From: Nitrospirota bacterium
GTDB lineage: Bacteria > Nitrospirota > Nitrospiria > Nitrospirales > Nitrospiraceae
Assembly: GCA_018971525.1 (NCBI GenBank)
Contig: JAGXAR010000003.1
Coordinates: 47,976-111,975, forward strand
Reading direction: 5' to 3'
DNA: 64,000 bases
Both the position numbers and the translations under genes were made by a program. Below are positions 26,467 through 34,631 of the stretch, piece after piece. The notes below the pieces were generated by a model that had not been told where the DNA came from, did no database searches, and saw nothing but the letters and a program-made list of their open reading frames with translations. Position 1 is the stretch's first letter. Every line of letters starts with the position of its first letter.

Positions 26467-27465
26467 TCAATACGCTGCCAATTTCCGCGCTGCTGTCGCG
26501 ATGTCGCTGACCTTGGGTCGAAAATATTCTTCGAGCGGCGTGCTGAACGGCACCGGCGTGTCCGGGGGAGCGATGCGCAGCACCGGCCCATCCAAATGGT
26601 CAAAACAATCCTCCGCTAACAACGCCGCGATTTCGGCTCCGATCCCGCCGGTCTTATTATCCTCGTGCAGTAGGATCGCCTTGCTGGTCTTGCGCACCGA
26701 CTCATAGACCCTGTCCTTGTCGAGCGGGATCAATGTGCGCAGGTCGACAACCTCCAAGTCGATGCCTTCCTGCGCCAGCAGCTCAGCCGCTTCAAGCGCC
26801 AGGTGGACCATCGCCCCATAGGTGATGAGAGAGATGTCGTTGCCCGCGCGTTTCACATCGGCCTTGCCGATCGGCACGATGTAGTCTTCGCTCGGCAATA
26901 CCGCTTTAATCCGTCGATAGAGGAACTTGTGTTCGAAGTAGAGAACGGGGTTTGGATCACGAATCGCAGCTTTGAGAAGGCCTTTTGCGTCATAGGGTGT
27001 GGAGGGGGCTACGATTTTAAGGCCGGGCGAGTGGAAGAACCAGCCTTCCGGACATTCTGAGTGAAAGGGACCGCCATGCACACCGCCGCCGAAGGGAGCA
27101 CGGATGACCATCGGCACTGCGGCTCCCCAGCGATAATGGTTCTTGGCCGCGACCTCGGTGATCTGATCGAAGGCGCAGGAGATGAAGTCGGCGAACTGCA
27201 TTTCCACGACTGGACGCAGACCCATCATCGCCGCGCCGATCGCCGCGCCGACGAACCCTGATTCAGCCAACGGAGTATCGATGACGCGCCATTCGCCGTA
27301 CTTCGCCATGAAGCCTTCCGTGATCTTGAAGGCGCCGCCATAAGTGCCGATGTCTTCGCCCATCAGGAAGACGCGTTCGTCGCGAGTCATTTCCTCGTCC
27401 AGAGCTTGCGAGATCGCCTCTAGATAGGTCACTTCCTGCTGCCTCTGCACGGTTTCAGTCGTCAT
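26467..27465 (-). CDS. 2-oxoacid dehydrogenase E1 beta subunit
   Basis: A 332-residue transketolase-like beta subunit. It shows EDIGTYGGAFKITEG, DTPLAESGFVGAAIGAA, EMQFADFI, a GGGVHGG loop and VDLRTLIPLDKD near the C-terminal domain. It pairs with the alpha subunit 32 bp upstream and uses thiamine diphosphate. The start has AAGGAGCG upstream. The split alpha/beta layout is that of branched-chain or acetoin-type complexes, as opposed to homodimeric AceE. It ends 85 bp before the E2 gene. Confidence 0.92.
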   Translation of the reverse strand: MTTETVQRQQEVTYLEAISQALDEEMTRDERVFLMGEDIGTYGGAFKITEGFMAKYGEWRVIDTPLAESGFVGAAIGAAMMGLRPVVEMQFADFISCAFDQITEVAAKNHYRWGAAVPMVIRAPFGGGVHGGPFHSECPEGWFFHSPGLKIVAPSTPYDAKGLLKAAIRDPNPVLYFEHKFLYRRIKAVLPSEDYIVPIGKADVKRAGNDISLITYGAMVHLALEAAELLAQEGIDLEVVDLRTLIPLDKDRVYESVRKTSKAILLHEDNKTGGIGAEIAALLAEDCFDHLDGPVLRIAPPDTPVPFSTPLEEYFRPKVSDIATAARKLAAY

Positions 27466-27497
27466 GGAAGCGCTCCTTCTGAAGCTGTTGCTATCAG

Positions 27498-28496
27498 CTA
27501 ATAGCTGTCAGCTTTCTCCGCAAAGACCCCCTCCAATACTTCCGGTCCTTCCGGCAGGGGACTCTGCTCCGCAAACTCCAGGCCGGCTTCGACTTCTTTC
27601 TTGACCCGCTCTCCAACCTCGTGGAAATACGCATCATCGCCATAGCCGAGCTGTACAAGCAGCTGCTCGGCTTTCAGGATTGGATCTTTTTTCTTCCATT
27701 CCTCTAGCAATTTACGAGGGACATATTTGGCCGGGTCATGCTCAGAGTGGCCGTGCATCCGCATCGTTTTGAACTCAAGGAACGTCGGTCCTCCACCAGC
27801 CCTTGCTAGCTCGATGGCGCGTTTGGAGGCCAGGTACACGGCCGCCACGTCGTTCCCATCCACGATCTCGCCGGGCATCCCATAGGCTTTCGCGCGGTCG
27901 ACCACGTCGTGGATCGCCATCTGCAGACGTTGCGGTGTCGAATAGGCGTATTGATTGTTGTTGCAGAAGAGCACGACGGGGAGTTTTCGCACCGCTGCAA
28001 AATTCATCGCTTCGTGGAAGTCGCCGCGGCTGGTACCGCCGTCGCCGGTGCCGGTGAAGGCCACGCGGCGCTCTCCTCTAATCTTAAACGCCAGGGCGAC
28101 ACCGGTTGCGACGGGCAGATTGTCGGCCAGGTGACTGACAAAGCCGATCATGCCCCGCTTGAGATCGCCCATGTGGACGTTGCCGTCTTTGCCCTTGGTG
28201 GGGCCAGTGCGCTTGCCGAGGTACTGGGCGAGGACTTCGCCGGGCGTGAATCCGCGGATGAGGAAGGCTCCCATGTCGCGGTGAAAGGGAGCGATGACAT
28301 CATTCCGTTCCAGCGCCGAGGCATAGCCGACTGCAATCGCTTCCATCCCGTGACTGGTGTACACGCCGCCGACGATCCGACCTTGACGATAGAGGGCAGT
28401 GACGCGGTCCTCCAGGGCTCTGGTGAGCCGAAGGTAGTAGTACATCTGGAGCAGGTCGGCTCGCTTGATGTCCCGTGTCACGTCTGCCGGGTCCAT
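27498..28496 (-). CDS. 2-oxoacid dehydrogenase E1 alpha subunit
   Basis: A 332-residue TPP-binding alpha subunit with the GDGGTSRGDFHEAMNFAA...NNNQYA signature, HRDMGAFL, GKDGNVHMGD and the phosphorylation-loop-like RMHGHSEHDP. The frame is open to 28604, but ATG 28496 is preceded by GAGGAGG and avoids a long overlap with the PRTase-like gene, so I take it as the start. It decarboxylates the 2-oxoacid and reduces E2-lipoate together with the beta subunit. BCKDH-type assignment rests on context. Confidence 0.92.
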   Translation of the reverse strand: MDPADVTRDIKRADLLQMYYYLRLTRALEDRVTALYRQGRIVGGVYTSHGMEAIAVGYASALERNDVIAPFHRDMGAFLIRGFTPGEVLAQYLGKRTGPTKGKDGNVHMGDLKRGMIGFVSHLADNLPVATGVALAFKIRGERRVAFTGTGDGGTSRGDFHEAMNFAAVRKLPVVLFCNNNQYAYSTPQRLQMAIHDVVDRAKAYGMPGEIVDGNDVAAVYLASKRAIELARAGGGPTFLEFKTMRMHGHSEHDPAKYVPRKLLEEWKKKDPILKAEQLLVQLGYGDDAYFHEVGERVKKEVEAGLEFAEQSPLPEGPEVLEGVFAEKADSY

Positions 28497-28528
28497 GGGC
28501 TCCTCCTCGCAGAGCAGTGGAGTCTGCG

Positions 28529-29284
28529 TCAGATTTCCGGCATATCTCTCCAGGAGAGTGCCGGCTGATTGTTCTTGCACAGCGGGCATTGATCCCGCTC
28601 CCACTGCGGCATGTCGAGGTCAGCGGCATAATAGAACGGATATCGGGCAGTGAGTTCCTCCATGAGTGGAAACTGATCACTGTCCCGCCGGGCAAAGACC
28701 ATCATGCCGGCCAGCAGTCCGCCGTTGTCGGTGATGACCTTGCCGAGTTTACTCACGCAATTCCCGCGTGTAGTGACATCGTTGAGCGCCACGAACCGCT
28801 CGCCTGGTTTTATCGCGCCGATGTTGAGGTCCGTCCCGATCCGTCCGGTCTCGCAACTGTACGGCGTCAACGTTACGCGCAATGGCATCGTGTCGGAGAG
28901 GACATCTGCAATCCCTTCGGCGAGCAACTCCGCCGCTGACCTGGTCGCAACGATGCCGGTTATCGGCTCGCTTTTATACGTCCGTCTGATCCATTCTGCC
29001 ATGTCCCGGCTCAGCAGCCTGATCAGCTCCGGGAAGCGGGCTATGGACTCGAACCGCAGATAGGTCGCTGTGTGGTGGCCTGATACCACTTCAACGTGAG
29101 TGTCGAAGAATACCGACCGAGAGGTCCGCAGGACCCGCAGGATATCCCATCCGGCGAGCCCCGTATGCGAGCCGTCGCGAATAATCGCTTCCAGCTTGGT
29201 ATCGATTGCCGGTCCGTCGTACAAGGCACGGTGTCGCTGGACTAATTCTGCGATGGTTTGTTCGTCTGTCACAGGAACGCTCAT
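28529..29284 (-). CDS. Phosphoribosyltransferase-like protein with C-terminal zinc knuckle
   Basis: A 251-residue protein resembling orotate phosphoribosyltransferases. VSGHHTATYLRF and ITGIVATRSAAELLAEGIA form the N-terminal and core parts; the PRPP-loop position is FVALNDVTTRGNCVSKLG, which matches the D-[DE]-[VI]-xTTG-type loop only in part. After the domain it has CPLCKNNQP, a small Cys pair. The start has AAGGGGGCC. It sits in a catabolic operon between FAH and the oxoacid dehydrogenase, an unexpected place for pyrimidine synthesis, so a regulatory or alternative nucleobase role is likely. Confidence 0.75.
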   Translation of the reverse strand: MSVPVTDEQTIAELVQRHRALYDGPAIDTKLEAIIRDGSHTGLAGWDILRVLRTSRSVFFDTHVEVVSGHHTATYLRFESIARFPELIRLLSRDMAEWIRRTYKSEPITGIVATRSAAELLAEGIADVLSDTMPLRVTLTPYSCETGRIGTDLNIGAIKPGERFVALNDVTTRGNCVSKLGKVITDNGGLLAGMMVFARRDSDQFPLMEELTARYPFYYAADLDMPQWERDQCPLCKNNQPALSWRDMPEI

Positions 29285-29303
29285 GATCCGGCCCCCTTAT
29301 TAT

Positions 29304-30293
29304 TTACTCGTTCGCTACTCTTGCGATGCGCGTCTTGAGCACGCCGATCGGCTGAATCTCCAACTCCACGACGTCGCCGGGGTTCAGGTAGCGGTCCAGT
29401 TCCAGGCCGCATCCACCCCCGACCGTCCCTGAACCAAAGAGATCCCCCGGGTAGATGGTCTCGCCACGTGAGACGTGAGCGATCATCTGCGGAAACGACC
29501 AATGGATGGTTCCAAATCGTCCTTGAGACCACACTTCTCCGTTGACCCTGGCGATCATGGTCAAGGCATTCAAGTCCGGGATTTCATCCGGAGTGATGAG
29601 GCAGGGCCCGATCGCGGTGGCGAAATCCTTTCCTTTCGCCGGCCCCAGCCGACAGGCCATTTCCTGGAACTGGATGTCTCTTGCGCTGAAATCGTTCATG
29701 ATTGTGTACCCGGCGATGTACTCTGGCGCCTCCCGCTCCGAGATATCTTGCCCCCTCCGGCCAATGACACAGGCCAACTCCAGTTCGTAGTCCAACTTAT
29801 TCGTCTTCAGTGGCCATGTCAGCTCTTCATTCGGTCCCATAATCGTCCGGTGGTTGCCTTTATAGTAGACGGGAGCCTTGTACCATTCTGGTGGGATAGG
29901 TTGCCCCCGCTTCTTGGACGTTGCCGCAATGTGTTCTTCGAAGGCGATGAAGTCGCGCAGGGATGGCGGATTGGGAAGAGGGGAGATCATCCGGACGCTG
30001 GCGGAGTGATACCAGATTGCCTCTCCCATCGGACCCTTGACCGATGGGCCAAGGGTCACGACATAGCCGAATGCTCGACGCGCTGTCGCCATGGTTGATG
30101 GGCCGCCTTCGAGGAACTCGAGCATGGTGGGAGGTACCTGAGCGTTGGCCAATCGGTACGGCTGCGCTTCCTGCTGGTCGGCCAGGAATCTGGCGTAGGC
30201 CATATTCAGATCCACGAGGTGCTGGTCGCGGAGCGCGCCGACCCTCGTGAAGATTCCTACAGGCGTCTGCACCTGAAAGCTGCATAGCTTCAT
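29304..30293 (-). CDS. Fumarylacetoacetate hydrolase family protein
   Basis: A 329-residue FAH-fold hydrolase. The metal/active-site segment LDYELELACVIGRRGQDI and ARDIQFQEMACRLGPAKGKDFATAIGP are typical, with the later LFGSGTVGGGCGLE. ATG at 30293 overlaps the stop of homogentisate dioxygenase (ATGA), so the two are translated together. It should split fumarylacetoacetate into fumarate and acetoacetate, the last step of the homogentisate route. The isomerase for maleylacetoacetate is not seen, so the enzyme might act on the maleyl form directly. Confidence 0.92.
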   Translation of the reverse strand: MKLCSFQVQTPVGIFTRVGALRDQHLVDLNMAYARFLADQQEAQPYRLANAQVPPTMLEFLEGGPSTMATARRAFGYVVTLGPSVKGPMGEAIWYHSASVRMISPLPNPPSLRDFIAFEEHIAATSKKRGQPIPPEWYKAPVYYKGNHRTIMGPNEELTWPLKTNKLDYELELACVIGRRGQDISEREAPEYIAGYTIMNDFSARDIQFQEMACRLGPAKGKDFATAIGPCLITPDEIPDLNALTMIARVNGEVWSQGRFGTIHWSFPQMIAHVSRGETIYPGDLFGSGTVGGGCGLELDRYLNPGDVVELEIQPIGVLKTRIARVANE

Positions 30294-31402
30294 CGCCGAC
30301 TCCAACTCAAAGCATAATCTTTTACTTCGACGGACTCCAACTCCGGCAGGACGGTCAAGGAATCGCGCGATTCGATCATGACCGCGATCTCGTCCGTCTC
30401 TGTTTTGTCTTTGCTCGCTTCGACTGCTTGCGGTTGCGGTCCATGGTGGATGCCCTGAGGATGCAACGTCAGCATCCCTGGTTGAATCCCGGCGCGGCTG
30501 AAAAAGTTTCCTTGGTGATAGAACAGCACTTCGTCATAGTCCATGTTGCGATGGTAAAACGGGATGCGAAGCGCTTGCGGGTCCCTTTCTAAGGGGCGTG
30601 GCGCGAAAGTCGAGATGAGGACCCCGCCGGCCTGAAAGGTCGCATGGACACTGGGCGGGAGATGATAGCGGGCGCTCGTGACTGGTCGGAAGTCACGCAC
30701 GTTGAGCTTGGCGACCCAGAGATCGCCTTTCCAGCCGACCACATCCATCGGATAGAAGGGATAGACCAGGCTTGTGTATTCGCCGCGGCGTTTGATCCGC
30801 ACCTCCCACTCGCCTGGTGTTCCTGCATGATCATCCGGGTTTCCGTCCAGCTCAGGGGAACTGAGGACTCCTTTGTCAAACAAGGCATGTTGCCCAAGCA
30901 GGCCCCGTTCCGGAATTTCGACCGGCTCAGGCGTTTCCACGATGAGAAACAAAGAGGGCCGTGACTCTATGATGGTTCTGTAGGTGGTGCCTTTGGGGAT
31001 GACGAGATAGTCGCCTGGCTCGTACGGCAACTGTCCGTAGTCGGTCTCGAATCGTCCTGAACCGCGGTGGACAAAATAGATCTCGTCGCCGTCGGCATTG
31101 CGGACAAAGTAGGGTGTTGCCTCGGCGCGTCGTGAGAGAAACACCCGCGCATCATGGCTCCGGAGAATCTCGACCGGACGTGCGTCAGCGGAACGTTCAT
31201 CTTGGGTGGGGAGTGTTGCACAGACAAAGGCGCGGGGGCGAAGGGGGCCGTCGATTCTCACCCAGTCGGTGGGAGGATGGGTCCGGTAGAGATGTGAAGA
31301 TGGACCACTAAACCCGCGGCGACTGTGCTCTTCTTCACATTGCCCCTTGGGAATCCCCACATGGGCTTGCTTGGGAACGTGACCTTTCTTCTGGAGGTAC
31401 AT
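30290..31402 (-). CDS. hmgA: Homogentisate 1,2-dioxygenase
   Basis: A 370-residue cupin-type dioxygenase. The iron ligands fit FYHRNMDYDEVLFYHQG (His and Glu) and HPQGIHHGPQ (His); GSGRFETDYGQLPYEPGDY marks the N-terminal cupin. It opens the ring of homogentisate to maleylacetoacetate using Fe(II) and O2. It is shorter than the roughly 440-residue animal and proteobacterial enzymes, as in other bacterial short forms. The start has GGGAGGCC. The neighbours are a VOC dioxygenase upstream and FAH downstream, the canonical order of tyrosine breakdown. Confidence 0.92.
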   Translation of the reverse strand: MYLQKKGHVPKQAHVGIPKGQCEEEHSRRGFSGPSSHLYRTHPPTDWVRIDGPLRPRAFVCATLPTQDERSADARPVEILRSHDARVFLSRRAEATPYFVRNADGDEIYFVHRGSGRFETDYGQLPYEPGDYLVIPKGTTYRTIIESRPSLFLIVETPEPVEIPERGLLGQHALFDKGVLSSPELDGNPDDHAGTPGEWEVRIKRRGEYTSLVYPFYPMDVVGWKGDLWVAKLNVRDFRPVTSARYHLPPSVHATFQAGGVLISTFAPRPLERDPQALRIPFYHRNMDYDEVLFYHQGNFFSRAGIQPGMLTLHPQGIHHGPQPQAVEASKDKTETDEIAVMIESRDSLTVLPELESVEVKDYALSWSRR

Positions 31403-31469
31403 GACGGGCCTCCCTGCTCAACTTACCCTGAGAGTCCCACGCGTCCCTTCCCTCGACATGCGGACAGGA

Positions 31470-32063
31470 TCATGAGGCACGCTCTAGCGAGGGGCGCTCC
31501 TTTTTCATGGGAACGGGAGTCGTCCTGTAATCAATAATCGTCTGTTCCACGCCGGCAATCTGATCCCGTTCGATGTCTTTGTAGAGCGCTTCGACAGTGC
31601 CACGTACGAAGGTTCTGGCCTTCTCTTCGCCATGTTCCCGCTGGGTGAGTTCCAGGAAGAGACCGCTCGCGGGAAACAGAGGGTAGGTGAACCGCTGCTT
31701 GAGAGGCCCGAACCCATCCCGACCTTCCTTTAGGGGCCCGCTGAATTGCACCCCATGAGATTCCCATTCCCGGCTGACTGCTTCAATGTCCTCGACCTCG
31801 ATGGCGACATGCTGGACGCCCTGTCCATACTTCTCAATAAAGTCGTTGATCTGTGACTTCACCAGCTTGTCATTGCCCTGCATCAGAGCGATCTTCGCGT
31901 TCCCGCGCTGAACCACGACGGTATTCATGCTGGACTTCTCACTGCCAACGTCTCGGGCGGACCAAATCACCTCGAAGCCAAGAATTTTCGTGAAGAGATA
32001 CTCAACCGCATCGAGGCTCTCGACGCAGAGGGTGATGTGATCGATCCCTATATGTTCCTTCAT
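31470..32063 (-). CDS. VOC-family dioxygenase, 4-hydroxyphenylpyruvate dioxygenase-like
   Basis: A 197-residue protein from ATG 32063 (GGAGGG box); the frame extends further upstream without a start signal. It has one vicinal-oxygen-chelate unit with the expected facial triad: IDHITLCV (His), VQHVAIEV (His) and LFLELTQR (Glu). Typical 4-hydroxyphenylpyruvate dioxygenases have two such units and about 350 residues, so this resembles the catalytic half only. It is the first gene before hmgA and FAH, so formation of homogentisate is the best guess. It is also the first gene of the whole minus-strand run. Confidence 0.82.
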   Translation of the reverse strand: MKEHIGIDHITLCVESLDAVEYLFTKILGFEVIWSARDVGSEKSSMNTVVVQRGNAKIALMQGNDKLVKSQINDFIEKYGQGVQHVAIEVEDIEAVSREWESHGVQFSGPLKEGRDGFGPLKQRFTYPLFPASGLFLELTQREHGEEKARTFVRGTVEALYKDIERDQIAGVEQTIIDYRTTPVPMKKERPSLERAS

Positions 32064-32142
32064 GATAAAGCCCTCCTTCTGAACCTGGAGGCGATGAGTC
32101 GTCACTCCTTCTGTTCGTTCATTGAAGTCCCTCACGTCCACC

Positions 32143-32170
32143 AATATAACAAATGTTGGCAATTATGCAA
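32143..32170 (-). promoter_or_regulatory. Candidate promoter of the minus-strand catabolic run
   Basis: Reading the minus strand, TTGCAT (32165-32170) and TATATT (32143-32148) are 16 bp apart, close to sigma-70 -35/-10 elements, in a strikingly AT-rich intergenic stretch. The predicted start would leave a leader of about 70 nt before the VOC dioxygenase. No other clear promoter was noticed between the closely packed genes down to 8.8 kb. Confidence 0.45.
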
Positions 32171-32287
32171 TATGTAAATGCTATTAATTTTCCTGTACGT
32201 GATTCATTATGCCTGTTGCTGCATTTTAGATGGCATGTGAAATGCTTATCTGGAGAGGCGTTAGCTGGCAGGTGACGGGGTTGCGCG

Positions 32288-32310
32288 AATAATATGAAAT
32301 GTATATTATT
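32288..32310 (+). promoter_or_regulatory. Operator-like palindrome over a candidate promoter
   Basis: A perfect inverted repeat AATAATAT-N7-ATATTATT lies 67 bp before the diiron-protein gene. It overlaps a possible plus-strand promoter, TTGCGC (32281-32286) with TATTAT 17 bp downstream (32304-32309). Position over the -10 suggests repression. The HTH regulator at 33669 is a candidate binder, though nothing links them directly. Confidence 0.45.
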
Positions 32311-32377
32311 ATGAGCGCTAATTTGTGGGTGGTTCTGGTAGCGGAGATAATTCTGGTGTGGCGAATGGAGGTGCATC

Positions 32378-33154
32378 ATGTCCTTCTATCAGGAAATGCG
32401 CCAGTACGTTCTTCGCCATGGGGCTATCAACAACCTGTACTTGGATCGCTTTCAGCGGGGTGACCTGACAGACGAAGAAATTCGTCAGTTCGCAGTCGAA
32501 TTCTATAATTTTGCCCGGTTCTTCCCGAAGATTCTCGTGGCGCAACTGGTCAACACTGAAGACGAGACCGTGGCGAACGAGCTGACGAAGGTCCTCTATT
32601 CAGAATTGGGTGACGGTCACAGCAGGAAGCGGCACGAGTTGCTATATCGGGATTTCTTGCGGTCTATCGGGAAGGACGTGCACGAGGCGATGACGCAACA
32701 GATGCTCCCCTCCACAAAATCCTACATCGAAGGCATGGAACAGCTCTATAGCAGTGGAAACCATGCCACGGCGCTCGGGGCGTCCTTTGGTCTGGAGAAT
32801 ATGGCTATCACCATGTGGGACCATTTAATCCCTGGACTCACACGTCTGCGGGCGACCCGGTATCCCGCCATGGACATGACCTATTTCACATTCCACCGGG
32901 AGCTCGAGTCCGGTCACGAAGAGGCCATGGAGAAGGCTGTGGCTGCGATTGATGGAGGCATCGACGCGGGAGCCGGGGGCTTATCGGTGCAAGAACGGGA
33001 GGATTTCCATCGCGGCGTCAAGGCGGTGCTGGACTATCTTGAAGGTTTCTGGACGGGGCTTGAAAAAGCGGGCTTTCAGCGTCGCCAAGACCTGGAGGGG
33101 GCCGCCGTTGCGCCGGGCCGATTACACGAGGGAGCCACGCAACTGACCGGATGA
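32378..33154 (+). CDS. Haem-oxygenase-like diiron protein (CADD/TenA/PqqC fold)
   Basis: A 258-residue all-helical protein, start ATG after GGAGGTGCATC. The ligand set of haem-oxygenase-like diiron enzymes can be placed: E-x9-H in SELGDGHSRKRHELL, E in GLENMAITMWDH, and H-x3-E-x2-H in FTFHRELESGHEEAM. Relatives include chlamydial CADD, which makes p-aminobenzoate from a tyrosine side chain, and oxidases acting on amino or fatty acids. The protein lies divergent from the tyrosine-degradation run and before the lyase operon. Substrate and reaction are unknown. The tail after residue 235 is disordered. Confidence 0.82.
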   Translation: MSFYQEMRQYVLRHGAINNLYLDRFQRGDLTDEEIRQFAVEFYNFARFFPKILVAQLVNTEDETVANELTKVLYSELGDGHSRKRHELLYRDFLRSIGKDVHEAMTQQMLPSTKSYIEGMEQLYSSGNHATALGASFGLENMAITMWDHLIPGLTRLRATRYPAMDMTYFTFHRELESGHEEAMEKAVAAIDGGIDAGAGGLSVQEREDFHRGVKAVLDYLEGFWTGLEKAGFQRRQDLEGAAVAPGRLHEGATQLTG

Positions 33155-33170
33155 TGGGCCGGGGGTTCGT

Positions 33171-33639
33171 ATGCAACGGTCCTGGATCAGCCAGTATGAT
33201 TCTGATGTTCCCGCCACCATCGAGTATCCGGACTGGACTGTGCCGGATCTCCTGCGGCGCTCTGTCCTGTGCTTCCCGAATTCATCCGGTCTCCTGTTCT
33301 ACAGCAAGACGATGTCCTTCCGACGATCAGGGGAATTTTTACTACACCGGAGGAGCAACCTGGACGCCGAAGGGCGTTATGCTTACTCGCCGGAACGTCT
33401 TGGCCAATGCACTCCAGGGCCGCAACTGGTGTCCGGATTCCCTTGAATGGGAAGAGATCTTTCTTGGCGAAGTGCCATCGTTCCACCGTCACGGTCTGAG
33501 GACTTGTCAGAACCCGGCCATGGCTATGGGAAGTTCGATCATCCTGCTCCCACTCTTCCATGCCGATGAGTCGGTGAAAACGATTCATAAGTACCGAGTC
33601 ACCATCTTTTCAGGCGTCTCGATGATGTTTTCGCGGTGA
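33171..33639 (+). pseudogene. Fragment of a long-chain acyl-CoA ligase
   Basis: The N-terminal piece (PATIEYPDWTVPDLLRRS, then FPNSSGLLFYSKTMSF) is in one frame. The piece YYTGGATWTPKGVMLTRRNV through SSIILLPLFHADESV and VTIFSGVSMMF, matching the AMP-binding motif and what follows it, is in another. About 100 codons are missing between the two, and everything after residue ~280 of a normal ligase is gone. It resembles the intact ligase at 42122-43786. It follows the diiron gene by 16 bp. Confidence 0.8.
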
Positions 33640-33668
33640 GGGTCTCGATGTAAAGGAGAGGAGAAGTG

Positions 33669-34631
33669 ATGTCTGAAATTTCAGGTTATTTCGAAGCGGT
33701 GAAAGATCGGTACCATCTGACCAGTGATTATACGCTTGCCAAGAAACTCGGCATTGCCCAGCCGGAGGCAAACTTGATGCGGAGAGGATTGAAGATTCCA
33801 AAGCCGGAACTCTGTATCAAGATCTCGAAACTCCTCGATAAGAATCCCGTCGAGCTTCTTCTCATCGCACAAAAAGACAAGGCCCCGCCTCAGGCCAAGG
33901 AATACTGGACGTTGGCTCTCACCGCTGTGGATGTCATGCTGCATGTGCCAAAGAGTCCCAAATACATCCCGCGCAAAGTGGAAGCCATCGGGCTGGAACT
34001 GCGTCAACTCGAATCCCAAACATTGATTTACGAAGGGGCAACGGCGAATGCCGAAGCGGTACGGATGATGGAAACGGCCGAGAAGACGGTCGATTCGATC
34101 ATGGAGCGATGGAACATCTGGAAGAAGGGGGAGGCGCTCTATCCAAATTATCTCTTGGCAAACCAGGCCGCGGCCCGGCGCGGGGTGAGGATCCGCCGGA
34201 TCTTGATCCTGACACGTGAGCAAATGCAGCAGGAAACGTTGGTTGCGGACGCGATTGAGGTCATGGATGATCAGGCTCGAGCCGGCATTAAAATTTTTTT
34301 CGCGTTCAGAGAGGAATTGGAGCGGTCGCTGGCGTTTCAGCGATTTCAAGAAGACTATCAAAAGCAGGGGGCCGCGGAGGATGTCAACGCCGCAATGTTC
34401 GATGCCGAGATCCTGATCTTTTCCCGCACCTATGGCACGGTGCCGCTCGGTATGGTCGGTAAGCCCACGCAGATTACCATGATCAACGAATTAGAGATTA
34501 CCTGGAAACCGGATCTGCTTCGTGATCTGAATCCAGATCCACTCTTCGACATGACTCGGTATGTGTTCACCTATGAAGGCGCGAAGCCGTTCAGGAGTGA
34601 ATTGGCACGGTTCAAGAGGTCGGCCACATGA
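33669..34631 (+). CDS. HTH regulator with unknown ligand/effector domain
   Basis: A roughly 320-residue protein, ATG at 33669 (GTG 33666 also possible) behind AAAGGAGAGG. Residues 5-65 resemble a phage-repressor-type HTH (SDYTLAKKLGIAQPEANLMRRG). The remainder is unfamiliar: a helical linker, then NQAAARRGVRIRRILILTREQM and DAEILIFSRTYGTVPLGMVG, alternating strands and helices as in a Rossmann-like sensor domain. Its stop overlaps the start of the tryptophanase-like gene by ATGA. A local regulator of aromatic amino-acid cleavage is likely; the ligand could be the amino acid or its product. Confidence 0.72.
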   Translation: MSEISGYFEAVKDRYHLTSDYTLAKKLGIAQPEANLMRRGLKIPKPELCIKISKLLDKNPVELLLIAQKDKAPPQAKEYWTLALTAVDVMLHVPKSPKYIPRKVEAIGLELRQLESQTLIYEGATANAEAVRMMETAEKTVDSIMERWNIWKKGEALYPNYLLANQAAARRGVRIRRILILTREQMQQETLVADAIEVMDDQARAGIKIFFAFREELERSLAFQRFQEDYQKQGAAEDVNAAMFDAEILIFSRTYGTVPLGMVGKPTQITMINELEITWKPDLLRDLNPDPLFDMTRYVFTYEGAKPFRSELARFKRSAT

